NCBI GenBank assembly: GCA_903862425.1
Contig: CAIOYC010000030.1
Span: 84,367 to 148,366 of the forward strand
DNA: 64,000 nt
Reading direction: 5' to 3'
From: an uncultured Caulobacterales bacterium
Lineage (GTDB): Bacteria > Pseudomonadota > Alphaproteobacteria > Caulobacterales > Caulobacteraceae
The notes beneath the pieces were generated by a model. That model was not told where the DNA came from. It did not search any database and saw nothing but the letters and a program-made list of their open reading frames with translations. Positions within the stretch are counted from its first letter, which is position 1; each line of letters begins with the position of its first letter. The translations under genes were made by a program, and so were the position numbers. This document shows positions 33,536 through 43,502 of the stretch, in pieces.

Positions 33536-34321
33536 TCAGGCGTCCAGCAGCATCCTTGTGGCGGCCTCGACGTCGGCCTGGCGCATGAGGCTTTCGCCCA
33601 CCAGCATGCCGGAGCAGCCGGCGGCGCTGATGCGAGCTGCGTCGGCGCGGGTGAAGATGCCGCTTTCTCCAACCAGGACAGCACCTTGCGGCTTCAGTGG
33701 GGCGAGGCGCTCGGTGACTGCTAAATCCACGTGGAAGGAACGCAGATCGCGGTTGTTGATGCCCACGAGGGTTGCGCCAAGATGACCCGCGCGAGCCATC
33801 TCGGCCTCGTCGTGGACCTCCACGAGCGCATCCATTCCGAGTCGCGCAGCCTCGGTCATGAGGGCCTCGGCGAGCGAATCGTCGATCATGGCGAGGATGA
33901 CGAGGATCGCGTCGGCGCCGAGCGCGCGCGATTCGGCCACCTGCCAGGGATCAACCAGGAAGTCCTTGCGGATGGCGGGGAGGGGGCAGGCGGCGCGGGC
34001 AGCGGCCAGATAGGCGTCGTCGCCCTGGAAACTCGGCCCGTCGGTCAGCACACTGAGGCAGGCCGCACCGGCGGCGGCATAGGCGCGGGCGAGGACGGGC
34101 GGATCGAAATCGGCGCGGATCAGGCCTTTGGACGGACTAGCCTTCTTGATCTCGGCAATGAGGGCCGGACGGCCGGGCGCGGCCTTGGCCTTAAGCGCGG
34201 CGGCGAACCCGCGCACCGGCGAGGCGGCCATGGCTGCAGCCTCGACGTTACGGCCGAGCGCCTTTCGCGCGGCGACTTCTTCCCGCTTGTAGGCGGCGAT
34301 CCTGGCAAGGATATCGCTCAT
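33536..34321 (-). CDS. trpC: Indole-3-glycerol phosphate synthase
   Basis: A 261-residue TIM-barrel enzyme that closes the indole ring in tryptophan synthesis. The family motif [15 protein letters not shown], then [12 protein letters not shown] with a catalytic Lys, LVEVHDEAE, and [11 protein letters not shown] are all present. The protein is monofunctional, without a TrpF domain. The ATG at 34321 overlaps the trpD stop as ATGA. The transposable element begins 17 bases after its stop and separates it from lexA. Confidence 0.97.
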   Translation of the reverse strand: MSDILARIAAYKREEVAARKALGRNVEAAAMAASPVRGFAAALKAKAAPGRPALIAEIKKASPSKGLIRADFDPPVLARAYAAAGAACLSVLTDGPSFQGDDAYLAAARAACPLPAIRKDFLVDPWQVAESRALGADAILVILAMIDDSLAEALMTEAARLGMDALVEVHDEAEMARAGHLGATLVGINNRDLRSFHVDLAVTERLAPLKPQGAVLVGESGIFTRADAARISAAGCSGMLVGESLMRQADVEAATRMLLDA

Positions 34322-35349
34322 GCGCGGGAAAGCTCTACCAGCTTCGCGAGCGCCCCGTTGGCCTGGCCCTCGTCGATGGCGTCGTAGGCGGTCTCCACAC
34401 CCTCGCGCAGCGTCTCGACCTTGTCGGCAATGAGTAGGGCGGCGGCGGCGTTCAGGCACACCACATCGCGATAGGCGCCTCGCTTGCCGTTCAGCAGATC
34501 GCGCACGGCCTGGGCGTTCTCGGCCGGGTCGCCGCCTCGCAGGTCGTCAAGCCCGGAGCGCGGCAGGCCCACGGCCTCGGGCGAGATGTTGAACAGGCGC
34601 ACCCCGCCCATTTCTTCCCCCGCTCGCCATTCAGCCACCTGGTTGACGCCGGTGGTGGTCATCTCGTCAAGGCCCTCGCCATGCACCACCCAGGCGCGCT
34701 CAGCCCCGAGGGCGCCCAGAACCCGAGCCAGCGGCTCCAGCCGGCGCGGCTCGGCTACGCCCAGCACCTGACGCCTAGCGCCGGCCGGGTTGGAAAGAGG
34801 GCCGAGCAGGTTGAAAATAGTGCGAAAGCCAAGATCGGCCCGTACCGGCAAAACATGGCGCATGGCGCCGTGGTGAGCCGGTGCGAACATGAAGCAGACA
34901 TTGGCCTCATCCAGGCACCGACGCTGTGCCTCCGCCCCTGCCTCGATGTTGACGCCGAGCGCCGCGAGCACGTCTGAGGAGCCGGAGCGTGAGGAGAGGG
35001 CGCGAGTGCCGTGCTTGGCCACTTTCAGCCCCGCCCCGGCGGCCACCAGGGCGGCGGCGGTCGAGATGTTGTAGGTGTGTAGCCCGTCGCCGCCGGTGCC
35101 GCATGTGTCGACTACCTCATAGGGATGATCGAGGTGCACGGCGGTGCGACGCATAACCCGGGCGCAGGCGGTGATCTCGCCCACCGTCTCGCCGCGCATG
35201 CGCATGGCGGTGACGGCGCTGGCCACTTGGGCGGGCGACGCCTCGCCGCGCAGGCAGGCGGCGAAGAACACTTCCGCATCGTCCTCGGACAGCGTGGCGC
35301 CGTCGGCCAGCTTGGCCAGCAGCGGCTTGAAGGTGTCGATACTGGTCAA
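34318..35349 (-). CDS. trpD: Anthranilate phosphoribosyltransferase
   Basis: A 343-residue enzyme that transfers phosphoribose from PRPP to anthranilate. It shows the PRPP-binding [10 protein letters not shown] and [15 protein letters not shown] motifs. The start is the TTG at 35349, which overlaps the trpG stop as TTGA and has GAAGG nine bases upstream; no ATG gives a complete N-terminal helix. It is translationally coupled to trpG before it and trpC after it. trpE is not in this cluster. Confidence 0.96.
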   Translation of the reverse strand: MTSIDTFKPLLAKLADGATLSEDDAEVFFAACLRGEASPAQVASAVTAMRMRGETVGEITACARVMRRTAVHLDHPYEVVDTCGTGGDGLHTYNISTAAALVAAGAGLKVAKHGTRALSSRSGSSDVLAALGVNIEAGAEAQRRCLDEANVCFMFAPAHHGAMRHVLPVRADLGFRTIFNLLGPLSNPAGARRQVLGVAEPRRLEPLARVLGALGAERAWVVHGEGLDEMTTTGVNQVAEWRAGEEMGGVRLFNISPEAVGLPRSGLDDLRGGDPAENAQAVRDLLNGKRGAYRDVVCLNAAAALLIADKVETLREGVETAYDAIDEGQANGALAKLVELSRA

Positions 35350-35942
35350 GCGGCCACGCCTTCACCGCGTGCGATGCCGGCCAGTGTAACGAAGTTAGCC
35401 AGCATGGCGTGGCCGCCCTCGGTAGCGATGGATTCGGGATGGAACTGTACGCCATGGATCGGCCGCGTGGCGTGGCGCAGACCCATCACCTCGCCGTCCT
35501 CGGTCCAGGCGTTCACCATCAGCGTGGCCGGCAGGGTTTCACGCGGCGTGGCCAGGGAGTGATAGCGGGTGGCTGTGACCGGGCTCGGTAGGCCCGCGAA
35601 CACGCCGGTATTGTCGTTCAGGATCGGGCTGGTCTTGCCGTGCATGATCGACTTGGCGCGGGTGACCTTACCGCCGAACGCCTGCGCGATGGCCTGGTGA
35701 CCAAGACAGACACCGAGGATCGGCAGGGTGGCCGGCGCCTTCGCGAGAATATCGAGGCAGATGCCCGCTTCGTTGGGCGTGCAGGGGCCGGGCGACAGCA
35801 GCACCGCCTGGGGCGCCATGGCCAGCGCTTCGTCCGCGGTCAGGGCGTCGTTGCGGCGCACCACCATCTGCGCCCCAAGCTCGGCCAGGTAGTGGACGAG
35901 ATTATAGGTGAAGCTGTCGTAGTTATCGATGACCAGGATCAT
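35346..35942 (-). CDS. trpG: Anthranilate synthase glutamine amidotransferase subunit
   Basis: A 198-residue class I glutamine amidotransferase that supplies ammonia to TrpE. The nucleophile is in [13 protein letters not shown], the His-Glu pair in [14 protein letters not shown], and the start is the usual [15 protein letters not shown]. It could also serve p-aminobenzoate synthesis, as this subunit is shared in many bacteria. The ATG at 35942 begins the flavodoxin-like strand; the longer frame adds unrelated residues. It is first in the coupled trpGDC run. Confidence 0.95.
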   Translation of the reverse strand: MILVIDNYDSFTYNLVHYLAELGAQMVVRRNDALTADEALAMAPQAVLLSPGPCTPNEAGICLDILAKAPATLPILGVCLGHQAIAQAFGGKVTRAKSIMHGKTSPILNDNTGVFAGLPSPVTATRYHSLATPRETLPATLMVNAWTEDGEVMGLRHATRPIHGVQFHPESIATEGGHAMLANFVTLAGIARGEGVAA

Positions 35943-35998
35943 GGCGGGTTCTGTAGGCCGCGCACACCGATCCGCCAAGCCGGGGGCATGGCGGCGCG

Positions 35999-37159
35999 TC
36001 AGGCCAGTGTCAGGCGAATCTGCTTTTCCATCAGGTGAGTGAGGGGCAGGGCGCGGTAGTCGATACGCTGGGCCTGGGACGAGAACTTGGCGATGACGAT
36101 ACGGTTGGCGCGGTCTACGAACAGGTTCTGACCGTGGATGCCCATGGCGAACATCACCTGAGGCGAATCGTCCACCATGTACCAGCCGCTACGGTAGCGC
36201 ATGCGGGGGCTGATGAAGCTGAAGGCCTGACCCCATTCGCCCTTGGCCCAGGCTTCCGGGTCGCCGCCTGCGGCGATGTCCTCGATCACCGCCGATGGGA
36301 TCGCCTCGACACCGTCGCGTACGCCATCGTCCACGATCAACTGGCCCAGCCGGGCGAAGTCTCGCGCCGTGGCCGACAGGCCGCCGGTGCAGCGCGGCGC
36401 GCCGTCGGGGGCAAGGGTGATGAAGGCGGAATGCTCGGCGCCCATGGGCCGCCAAAGATGCGTGCCCAGCAGGTCGGCCACGCTCATACCGGTGGCCCGC
36501 TCCATCACCCAGCCGAGTAGATCGGTATTAGGGGAGATGTAGCTGAACGGGCCGCCGTGGGGCCGGTGGGCTGCCTTTAGCCCGGCGAGGAAGGCGTGCA
36601 GGCCGGGCGGATCGTCGGGAGCGGGTGGGTCCCAGCCGCCGGCGCCGGCATAGTGAATAGACTCCGTCTCGTCGAGCATGACGCCGGTGCGCATGTCGAG
36701 CAGGTTGCGCACGGTGGCCCCCGCATAGGCGGTGTCAGCGACCTCGGGCACGTAGCGTGCGACCTCCGTCTCCAGGTCCAGCAGGTTGCGAGCGCCGAGG
36801 ATATCCGCCAGGAGCCCGATCACCGCCTTGGTGGACGACATCAGGATGTGCGGCGCCTCGGCCGTCATGCCGTGGGCATAGTGCTCGAACACCACCGCCC
36901 CGTCCTTCAACACGACTACGGCGTCGGTGGCGGTGGCGACCAAGGCGTCGGAGAGGCTGATCGGACCCTGGGAGGTTTGCAGGACGAGATCGGCCAGGGC
37001 CGGGACGCCGGGCGGCAAGGGCAGGGGCTTTCCCGCGCCCGGTGCGATCGGGGCCACAGGCATGATCGCGTCCGCGTGCTGGAAGGCCCATTGGTTGAAA
37101 GGGGCCTCGCGCCAGTTGGATAGAGTGGCCTGTTCAGGCCTTAAGGCTGTATCGGTCAC
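35999..37159 (-). CDS. Serine hydrolase, beta-lactamase/NylB-like
   Basis: A 386-residue class C beta-lactamase-fold protein. The nucleophile motif is SSTK at 108-111 (Ser108, Lys111), and the tyrosine motif is in [13 protein letters not shown] (Tyr207). No KTG triad is visible; GIHGQNL occupies that place. This pattern fits esterase/6-aminohexanoate-dimer-hydrolase relatives more than penicillin hydrolases. There is no signal peptide, so it is probably cytosolic. It lies 56 bases upstream of trpG on the same strand and may be co-transcribed. The substrate is unknown. Confidence 0.85.
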   Translation of the reverse strand: MTDTALRPEQATLSNWREAPFNQWAFQHADAIMPVAPIAPGAGKPLPLPPGVPALADLVLQTSQGPISLSDALVATATDAVVVLKDGAVVFEHYAHGMTAEAPHILMSSTKAVIGLLADILGARNLLDLETEVARYVPEVADTAYAGATVRNLLDMRTGVMLDETESIHYAGAGGWDPPAPDDPPGLHAFLAGLKAAHRPHGGPFSYISPNTDLLGWVMERATGMSVADLLGTHLWRPMGAEHSAFITLAPDGAPRCTGGLSATARDFARLGQLIVDDGVRDGVEAIPSAVIEDIAAGGDPEAWAKGEWGQAFSFISPRMRYRSGWYMVDDSPQVMFAMGIHGQNLFVDRANRIVIAKFSSQAQRIDYRALPLTHLMEKQIRLTLA

Positions 37160-37276
37160 AGAAGGCTCCGGCCACGATCTGGGCGAGGCTTCTTATCTAG
37201 GTTCGGCTCGTCCGACGCAAAGTTCCTCGGGTCACGGGACTTGCGCCTGATCGGCCTGTCGCGGCACATCGGGCGC

Positions 37277-38947
37277 ATGAGCACCGATATCGAGATCGCC
37301 CAGTCGGCGGTGATGAGGCCCATCGCAGAAATCGCAGCGCGGGCAGGCGTTCCGTCCGACGTCCTGATCCCTTATGGCCATCACTTTGCCAAGCTCGACA
37401 TGGCCTATGTGGAAAGCCTGCGCGCGCGGCCGCAGGGCAAGCTGATCCTGGTCACAGCTATCAATCCCACACCGCCGGGCGAGGGCAAGACCACCACCAC
37501 CATCGGCCTCGGCGATGCGCTGAACCGGATCGGGCGGCGCGCTGTGATCGCCCTACGCGAACCGTCGCTAGGACCGGTGTTCGGTCGCAAGGGCGGGGCG
37601 ACAGGCGGCGGCTATGCCCAGGTCGTGCCGATGGAGGCGATCAACCTGCACTTCACGGGCGATTTCCACGCCATCACGACGGCCCACAACCTGCTCTCGG
37701 CCCTGCTCGACAACCACCTCTACTGGGGTAATGCGCTCGACATCGATCCGCGGGCGGTGGTGTGGCGCCGGGTCCTGGACGTCAACGATCGCGCTTTACG
37801 GCAGGTGGTGGCGAGCCTCGGCGACGGGACCAACGGCTCGCCGCGCGAGACCGGTTTCGACATCACCGTGGCTTCAGAGGTCATGGCGATTCTCTGCCTC
37901 GCCTCGGAACTCTCCGACCTGGAAAGGCGCCTCGCCGCCATCGTGGTGGCGCGCACGCGAATCGGCGATCCGGTCACCGCCGGCGATCTTGGCGCGGCCG
38001 GGGCTATGGCAGTGTTGCTTAAGGAGGCGATCCAGCCGAATCTGGCCCAGACGCTGGAGGGTTCGGCGGTGCTGGTCCACGGCGGCCCCTTCGCCAACAT
38101 TGCACACGGCTGCAATTCGGTCCTGGCCACCCGCTCGGCGCTGGCGCTGGGCCAGTTTGCTGTGACAGAGGCCGGCTTCGGCGCGGATCTGGGCGCGGAG
38201 AAGTTCCTCGACATCAAGTGTCGCGCGGCGGATCTGAAGCCGGACGTGGCCGTGGTGGTCGCCACCCTGCGCGCCCTCAAATACCAGGGCGGCGCCGAGG
38301 CCAAGCGGGTGGGGGAGCCGGACGGGGCGGCCCTGGAACGCGGTCTCGCCAATCTCGGCCGTCACATGGAGAACCTGCGCGGGTTCGGCTTGCCGGTGGC
38401 GGTGGCGATCAACAACTTCGCCGGTGATACAGCCGACGAGCACGCCGCCGTGCAGGCCTACTGTGCCGCCCAAGGTGTAGAGGCCATCATCTGCACCCAC
38501 TGGGCCGAGGGCGGAGCGGGGGCGGAAGCTCTGGCTCATCATGTGGTGGCGCTAGCCGAGGGCGGCACGGCGGCGTTTCAACCCCTCTACCCTCTCGAAA
38601 TGCCGCTGCTGGACAAGATCGAGACCGTGGCCAAGCGCATCTACCGGGCCGGGGCCGTTTCCGTTTCGCCCCACGCCGCCAAGGCGCTGAAACGGTTCGA
38701 GGCCGAGGGGTGGGGCGACCTTCCGATCTGCATGGCCAAGACGCCCTATTCGTTCAGTGCCGACGAAGCCCTGCTCGGCGCGCCCGAAGGATTCGCCCTG
38801 CCGGTGCGCGAGGTGCGGCTTTCAGCGGGTGCAGGCTTTGTGGTGGCCATCTGCGGCGAGGTGATGACCATGCCCGGCCTGCCCAAAAGCCCCGCCGCCG
38901 CGCGTATCCGCCTGGGGGCCGGAGGGCGGATCGAAGGCCTTTCCTAG
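37277..38947 (+). CDS. fhs: Formate--tetrahydrofolate ligase
   Basis: A 556-residue cytosolic enzyme of standard length that makes 10-formyl-THF from formate, THF and ATP, feeding purine and formyl-Met synthesis. The P-loop [19 protein letters not shown] (about residues 61-79), the [21 protein letters not shown] region and [13 protein letters not shown] are characteristic. The ATG at 37277 begins [11 protein letters not shown], in line with the family. It is divergent from the serine hydrolase gene and followed by a methyltransferase gene 48 bases on. Confidence 0.96.
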   Translation: MSTDIEIAQSAVMRPIAEIAARAGVPSDVLIPYGHHFAKLDMAYVESLRARPQGKLILVTAINPTPPGEGKTTTTIGLGDALNRIGRRAVIALREPSLGPVFGRKGGATGGGYAQVVPMEAINLHFTGDFHAITTAHNLLSALLDNHLYWGNALDIDPRAVVWRRVLDVNDRALRQVVASLGDGTNGSPRETGFDITVASEVMAILCLASELSDLERRLAAIVVARTRIGDPVTAGDLGAAGAMAVLLKEAIQPNLAQTLEGSAVLVHGGPFANIAHGCNSVLATRSALALGQFAVTEAGFGADLGAEKFLDIKCRAADLKPDVAVVVATLRALKYQGGAEAKRVGEPDGAALERGLANLGRHMENLRGFGLPVAVAINNFAGDTADEHAAVQAYCAAQGVEAIICTHWAEGGAGAEALAHHVVALAEGGTAAFQPLYPLEMPLLDKIETVAKRIYRAGAVSVSPHAAKALKRFEAEGWGDLPICMAKTPYSFSADEALLGAPEGFALPVREVRLSAGAGFVVAICGEVMTMPGLPKSPAAARIRLGAGGRIEGLS

Positions 38948-38995
38948 CCAGCCGCGCCGGCGCGCCCTAATGCTGGGATTGTGGAGGACTACGCC

Positions 38996-39784
38996 ATGGC
39001 CAACTCTCCCGGCTGGGACGTCGAGCAGTACGAACGATATAAGACCTATCGCGACCGGCCCGCCCTCGACCTCATGGTGCAGATTCCCGAGGATCTTAGG
39101 CCTAAGCAGATATGGGACCTCGGCTGTGGGGCCGGAGAGCATGCGGCCCTGTTGGCCCGGCGCCATCCCGGGGCTACGGTGCACGGGCTCGACTCCAGTC
39201 CGGACATGCTGGAAGCCGCCCGCGCTCGTAGCGCGGCGGTCGATTGGGTCGAGGCGTCCATCGACGATTTCGCCCCGGCCGTTCCGCCCGACCTGATCTT
39301 CACCAATGCCGCCCTGCAGTGGGTGGGCGAGCACGCGACACTCTTCCCGCACCTGGTCTCCACCCTGGCGCCGGGCGGCATCTTCGCCTGCCAGATGCCG
39401 CTCGCCTGGTCGGAGCCGTGGCATCGGGCTGCCAGGGCCCTGGCAGCCGAGGCGCCGTGGGCCGAGCGGATGGGGGACATCGGCGAGTTTGCGGTGGTCG
39501 CCAAGCCCGAAGACTACTGGCGCTGGCTCTCGCCTCTGGCCGAGGTGGATGTCTGGGCCACCCGTTATCTGCACGTGCTCACCGGCGACGATCCGGTGGT
39601 GGAGTGGATGAAGGGCACGGGCCTGCGCCCCTATCTCGCTCGGCTGGACGATCCGACCGAGCGCGAGGCCTTCCTCGCCGCCTACCGCGATCGCATCCGC
39701 GCCCTGTTCCCGCCCGAAGCCGACGGCTCCACCCTGTTAGACTTTCCGCGCCTGTTCATCCTGGCGCGCCGCTACGGCGGCTAG
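38996..39784 (+). CDS. tam: Trans-aconitate 2-methyltransferase (Tam-like)
   Basis: A 262-residue class I SAM-dependent methyltransferase. Motif I is WDLGCGAGEHAALLA, followed by HGLDSSPDMLEAA and the family's FTNAALQWVGEH. These fit Tam, which methylates trans-aconitate, a spontaneous by-product of aconitase. The ATG at 38996 (MANSPGWDVEQY) has GGAG nine bases upstream; GTG at 38981 is a possible earlier start. It is convergent with the patatin gene, with only three bases between stops. Confidence 0.85.
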   Translation: MANSPGWDVEQYERYKTYRDRPALDLMVQIPEDLRPKQIWDLGCGAGEHAALLARRHPGATVHGLDSSPDMLEAARARSAAVDWVEASIDDFAPAVPPDLIFTNAALQWVGEHATLFPHLVSTLAPGGIFACQMPLAWSEPWHRAARALAAEAPWAERMGDIGEFAVVAKPEDYWRWLSPLAEVDVWATRYLHVLTGDDPVVEWMKGTGLRPYLARLDDPTEREAFLAAYRDRIRALFPPEADGSTLLDFPRLFILARRYGG

Positions 39785-39787
39785 ACC

Positions 39788-41563
39788 CTAGAGCTCCGCC
39801 TCGTGGAGCGCGGTTTCGTGCAACTGGGTCAAGGGGCGGGTCAGGGTCTTCAGGGCCTCTGTCATAGCCTGGTGGCCGGCCTCGACGGCGGGATCGAAGG
39901 CCTTCCAGTCCTGCAGGCCCACCCCGTCGATCATGGGCGTGACGAGCAGGTCCGTATCGCGCGCCAGGGTCTCGGGCGTACGGGCGCTGGAGAGGGTGGC
40001 GGCGCGGATCAGCAGGGCGACCACGGGCGGACCCTTGCGCCACTGACCCGAGGCCAGCCAGCGCCACATGGACTTGGGCCGGGCCACGTCCTGGGGTCGC
40101 AGCGCGCCCTCTTCGGCGACATCTACACCCACCACGGCGCCGCGATGCCAGCGACGCATGATGTCCACCGGCAGGTTGTTGGTCACCGCCCCGTCCACCA
40201 GCACCGACCCATCCTCGATCTGCGGCGGCATCACCCCAGGCAGGGACGCCGAGGCGCGCAAAGCCTTTCTCAGCTTGCCCCGCTCGTGCAGATGCGGCTC
40301 GCCTGAGGTGAGGTTGGAAGAGACGCAGAAGAAGGGCAGCCACAGGTCCTCGATCAGCACTTCGCCGAAATGCTCGGCCAGCCGGTCTCGCACCAGCCGC
40401 CCATGGGTCATGGCAAGCATGGGGAAGGCCACGTCGCCGAGGGGGCTGGTCTCCACAAAGGCGTGGCGGATGCGGCGCACGATCTCCTCGTCCGGCCAGC
40501 CCATGGAGACGCCCGCGGCGATGATCCCGCCCATGGAAGTGCCGCCCAGGAAGTCGATGGGCGTGCCTGATTCCCTGAGCGCCCGGATCGCGCCGATATG
40601 GGCGTAGGCTCGCGCCCCGCCGCCGGACAGGACCAGTCCCACCGAGGCGCCGCACAGGGTACGGGCGATGCGCTCCGCGTCCTCGGCAGCGTCCTCGCGG
40701 ATATTGTAATGTCGGGCGAAAGGGCCGGCGTCGAGCCAGGCGGTGGTTCCGCTCGGGGTCGAACCGGCTTGCGGGTGGATCAGTAGCAGGTCGATCAGCC
40801 GATGCTCGTGCATGGCCCGCCCGGCGAAGGCCGAGGGCTCGAAGGGCGGGGTCTGGTCCGCGCGGCCGACCACCAGCAGGCGATCCACCTGTCGCGCCAC
40901 GAGGTGGATCCAGTTCGTCTCACCCCGGTCGGCGGCAAACAGCACGAAGTCGTGCCGCTGCTCTACAGTGGAGAACCACTCAGTGGGGGCATGCTCAGCC
41001 TCCGGGCCCAGAACGGCCACGGAATAGCCGAGGGTGGTCAGGGCGCGTTCGATCTTCTCCACCAGGGGGCGTATCGACGGGCCGTCTGCCGCGCTGATGA
41101 AGCCAAGTACCCGCGGGGCCGCCATGCCGGCGCTGGAGGTCGGCTGGCGGGTGCGAACGATCATCAGCCGGGCGAGTTCGGCCATGAGGGCCGGATCCTT
41201 GCGACAGGCGGCGAAGAAGGCGCGGCGGGGCAGGGCCAGCACTTCGGAGTCGCGCATGGCGACCACGGTGGCGGAGTGCGGCGTGCCGGCCACCAGCGCC
41301 ATCTCGCCGGCCGGTTCGCCGGGCTTGATCACTCCCAGGAACTGGCTTTCGCCATTCTCGCCCTTGCGGATGGCTCCAAGACGCCCGGCGCGCACGAGAT
41401 AGAGCAGGTCCGCCGCATCGCCCGCTGTATAGAGAGTGCGCCCGCCAGGCACCGAGAACCAGACCACTTCGGGAGACGCCTTGTCGCCGACAAATAGTCT
41501 CGCCAAAGCGCTGTGTCCGGTGTCATCGACCAGACCATCGGTGAAGGCTGTGTGATCGGCCAT
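39788..41563 (-). CDS. Patatin-like phospholipase with cyclic-nucleotide-binding domain
   Basis: A 591-residue protein of the NTE/RssA-like group. Residues 20-135 form a cNMP-binding domain (LVRAGRLGAIR, FGLV-type GEPAGEMALVAGTPHSATV). Residues 150-300 are an intermediate alpha/beta region with no clear motif. Residues 307-480 are the patatin lipase with oxyanion loop GGGARA (315-320), nucleophile elbow GGTSMGG (Ser343) and the dyad Asp in VDGAV (Asp457). It would hydrolyse phospholipid or lysophospholipid acyl chains, perhaps under nucleotide control. No signal peptide is present. Confidence 0.9.
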   Translation of the reverse strand: MADHTAFTDGLVDDTGHSALARLFVGDKASPEVVWFSVPGGRTLYTAGDAADLLYLVRAGRLGAIRKGENGESQFLGVIKPGEPAGEMALVAGTPHSATVVAMRDSEVLALPRRAFFAACRKDPALMAELARLMIVRTRQPTSSAGMAAPRVLGFISAADGPSIRPLVEKIERALTTLGYSVAVLGPEAEHAPTEWFSTVEQRHDFVLFAADRGETNWIHLVARQVDRLLVVGRADQTPPFEPSAFAGRAMHEHRLIDLLLIHPQAGSTPSGTTAWLDAGPFARHYNIREDAAEDAERIARTLCGASVGLVLSGGGARAYAHIGAIRALRESGTPIDFLGGTSMGGIIAAGVSMGWPDEEIVRRIRHAFVETSPLGDVAFPMLAMTHGRLVRDRLAEHFGEVLIEDLWLPFFCVSSNLTSGEPHLHERGKLRKALRASASLPGVMPPQIEDGSVLVDGAVTNNLPVDIMRRWHRGAVVGVDVAEEGALRPQDVARPKSMWRWLASGQWRKGPPVVALLIRAATLSSARTPETLARDTDLLVTPMIDGVGLQDWKAFDPAVEAGHQAMTEALKTLTRPLTQLHETALHEAEL

Positions 41564-41708
41564 CTGAATGCCTGTCGGCGCGCCCCTAAGCTTTCGGAGT
41601 CGGGTATGGGGTGCAAGACATAAGATTGGAAGGGCGACGCCGCGCCTGTGGACGGATCGTCGCGCACCTCTTCGCGGCAGGCCCGGCGCACGTTAACTCT
41701 TGCTCGCC

Positions 41709-42122
41709 ATGAGCCTGAACATGATCAAGCTTTGCGTCGGTTGCGACACGGTGGAGGAGCTCCAGGCGTGGCGGAACGAGCATGGGCGCGGGGAGGCCGA
41801 CTGGCGTCTGCATACCCGCCAGACGCCCAAGCGGGCGGCGGAGATGATCGATGGGGGCTCTGTCTATCGGGTGTTCAAGGGCCTGATCCTTTGTCGGCAG
41901 CGTATTCTCGCCATCGAGACGGTGGGCGAAGGCCAGCAGGCGCGGTGCGAAGTGGTGCTCCACCCGGACATTGTACGGGTGGCGCCGACGCCGCGTCGCG
42001 CCTTTCAGGGCTGGCGTTACCTCACCATGGAGGACGCACCGCCCGATCTGTCATCGGGTACGGGTATGGAGCAGGTTCCGCCCGCGCTGGTCGCGCGCCT
42101 GCGCGAGATCGGCGCATGGTAG
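41709..42122 (+). CDS. DUF1489 family protein
   Basis: A 137-residue soluble protein found across alphaproteobacteria, with unknown function. The family wording is visible: LNMIKLCVGCDTVEEL at the start, HTRQTPKRAAE, GGSVYRVFKG, RILAIE and FQGWRYL. The ATG at 41709 is preferred; an upstream TTG adds only three residues. It lies 47 bases before mipZ on the same strand and may be co-transcribed with it. Confidence 0.87.
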   Translation: MSLNMIKLCVGCDTVEELQAWRNEHGRGEADWRLHTRQTPKRAAEMIDGGSVYRVFKGLILCRQRILAIETVGEGQQARCEVVLHPDIVRVAPTPRRAFQGWRYLTMEDAPPDLSSGTGMEQVPPALVARLREIGAW

Positions 42123-42168
42123 TTTGTGATATGGATGGAGCTCGCCGCATACGGCGGGGGAGTGGACT

Positions 42169-43065
42169 GTGCTAAACATCGCATCCCGAATGGCCGCTTC
42201 GGCCGAGCCGCCGCGCATCATCGTGATCGGCAATGAAAAGGGCGGGGCCGGCAAGTCGACCCTTGCCATCCATATTGCCTGCGGCTTGCTGCACGACAGC
42301 CATACGGTAGCCGTGATCGATCTCGACCTGCGCCAGCAGTCGGTCGGGCACTTCTTCCGCAGCCGCGCCGCCTGGTCCAGGGCCTCTGGGGCCTATCTGC
42401 CCATGCCGGTGGAACGATTGGAGGAGGGCTCGTCCCTGCTCGGTTTGTCGGACGAGGAGGCGGCGCAGAAGCTGGAGGCCATGATCGACACGGCCGCCGA
42501 CCGCGCTGACTATGTGATTATCGACACCCCCGGAGCAGACACGGCCGTCTCGCGCACCGCCCACGGCCGCGCCGACCTGATCGTCACTCCCATGAACGAC
42601 AGCTTTGTCGATTTCGACATGCTGGGCACGGTGGATCCGGTGACCCTCGAACTGACCAAGCCAAGCCTCTACGCCGAGGCCGTATGGGAGGGGCGCAAGC
42701 GCCGGATGATGGGCGCACGCAAGTCCATCGACTGGGTGGTGCTGCGCAACCGCCTCGCCACCACCGAGGCTCGCAATCGCAAGCGGCTTGACGAACGACT
42801 GCAGGCCCTGAGCAAGCGTGTTGGCTTCCGCATCGGGCCGGGCCTGCGCGACCGGGTGATCTATCGCGAGCTGTTCCCATTCGGCCTCACCGTAGCCGAC
42901 CTGTCGCCCACGGTTCGCCCGGTACCGGTATCCCTGACCCATGTGGCCGCGCGCCAGGAACTGCGGGCCATTATGGGCGCCATCGGCATCCCAGGCTATG
43001 CCGCTGCGCCGGAGATCGAAGCCGAGAGTGTGGCCGACGACGAGGTCGTGGCCGAGGCGAGCTGA
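42169..43065 (+). CDS. mipZ: Division-site positioning ATPase MipZ
   Basis: A 298-residue ParA/MinD-type P-loop ATPase. The deviant Walker A is GNEKGGAGKSTLA (Lys24 and Lys29), followed by VAVIDLDLRQ, IDTPGADTAVSR and TPMNDSFVDFDMLGTVDPVTLEL. The C-terminal wording (VLRNRLATTEARN, RVGFRIGPGLRDRVIYRELF) matches MipZ. In Caulobacter MipZ binds ParB at the poles and inhibits FtsZ, so division occurs at midcell. The GTG at 42169 with GGGGGAG upstream is the likely start; ATG at 42190 is an alternative. The next gene starts within its stop codon. Confidence 0.95.
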   Translation: MLNIASRMAASAEPPRIIVIGNEKGGAGKSTLAIHIACGLLHDSHTVAVIDLDLRQQSVGHFFRSRAAWSRASGAYLPMPVERLEEGSSLLGLSDEEAAQKLEAMIDTAADRADYVIIDTPGADTAVSRTAHGRADLIVTPMNDSFVDFDMLGTVDPVTLELTKPSLYAEAVWEGRKRRMMGARKSIDWVVLRNRLATTEARNRKRLDERLQALSKRVGFRIGPGLRDRVIYRELFPFGLTVADLSPTVRPVPVSLTHVAARQELRAIMGAIGIPGYAAAPEIEAESVADDEVVAEAS

Positions 43066-43499
43066 TGCTCGTCATCATCGTCCTTGGCCTCGTTCTGCTG
43101 GGCGCGGTGCTCGGTGGGGCCGGGATGCGCCGGATTGGCCGATGGGCCGGCCAAGCCTCGGGGCGCTGGCGGCCTGGGACGGGCATGGGCGCGATCATCT
43201 TCGCCTTTGGGGGATTGGCGCTCTCCGTGCGCGGCGCTTGGATTATCGGCCTGCCGCTGCTGGCCGTCTCGGGCGGACTGGCGCTTTTGACCCGCAAGCG
43301 AGCGCGCTCGGCGACGCCGCCGCCCGCCCGGATAAGCGCCGACGAGGCCCGGGCCGTTCTCGGCGTCCCGATCGGCGCCAGCAGGAAAGAAGTCCAGGCC
43401 GCCTATCTGCGTCTGATGCAACTCGCCCATCCCGACAAGGGCGGGACCACCGGCCTCGCCATCCAGCTCAACGCGGCAAGGAAGGCGCTGCTGGCTTAG
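43065..43499 (+). CDS. DnaJ-domain membrane protein (Tim14-like)
   Basis: A 144-residue protein with two N-terminal membrane segments (about residues 1-18 and 43-75) and a short J-domain at the C-terminus with the HPD motif at 122-124 (LAHPDKGG). It would recruit and stimulate DnaK at the inner membrane. The start overlaps the mipZ stop as TGATG, so it is coupled to mipZ. It ends 3 bases from the stop of the convergent dac gene. Confidence 0.9.
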   Translation: MLVIIVLGLVLLGAVLGGAGMRRIGRWAGQASGRWRPGTGMGAIIFAFGGLALSVRGAWIIGLPLLAVSGGLALLTRKRARSATPPPARISADEARAVLGVPIGASRKEVQAAYLRLMQLAHPDKGGTTGLAIQLNAARKALLA

Positions 43500-43502
43500 G
43501 CG

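Noticed and set aside
35999..37159. The serine hydrolase as an antibiotic-resistance beta-lactamase
   Set aside because: It lacks a signal peptide and a KTG triad, and its motif pattern fits esterase or NylB-like enzymes better.
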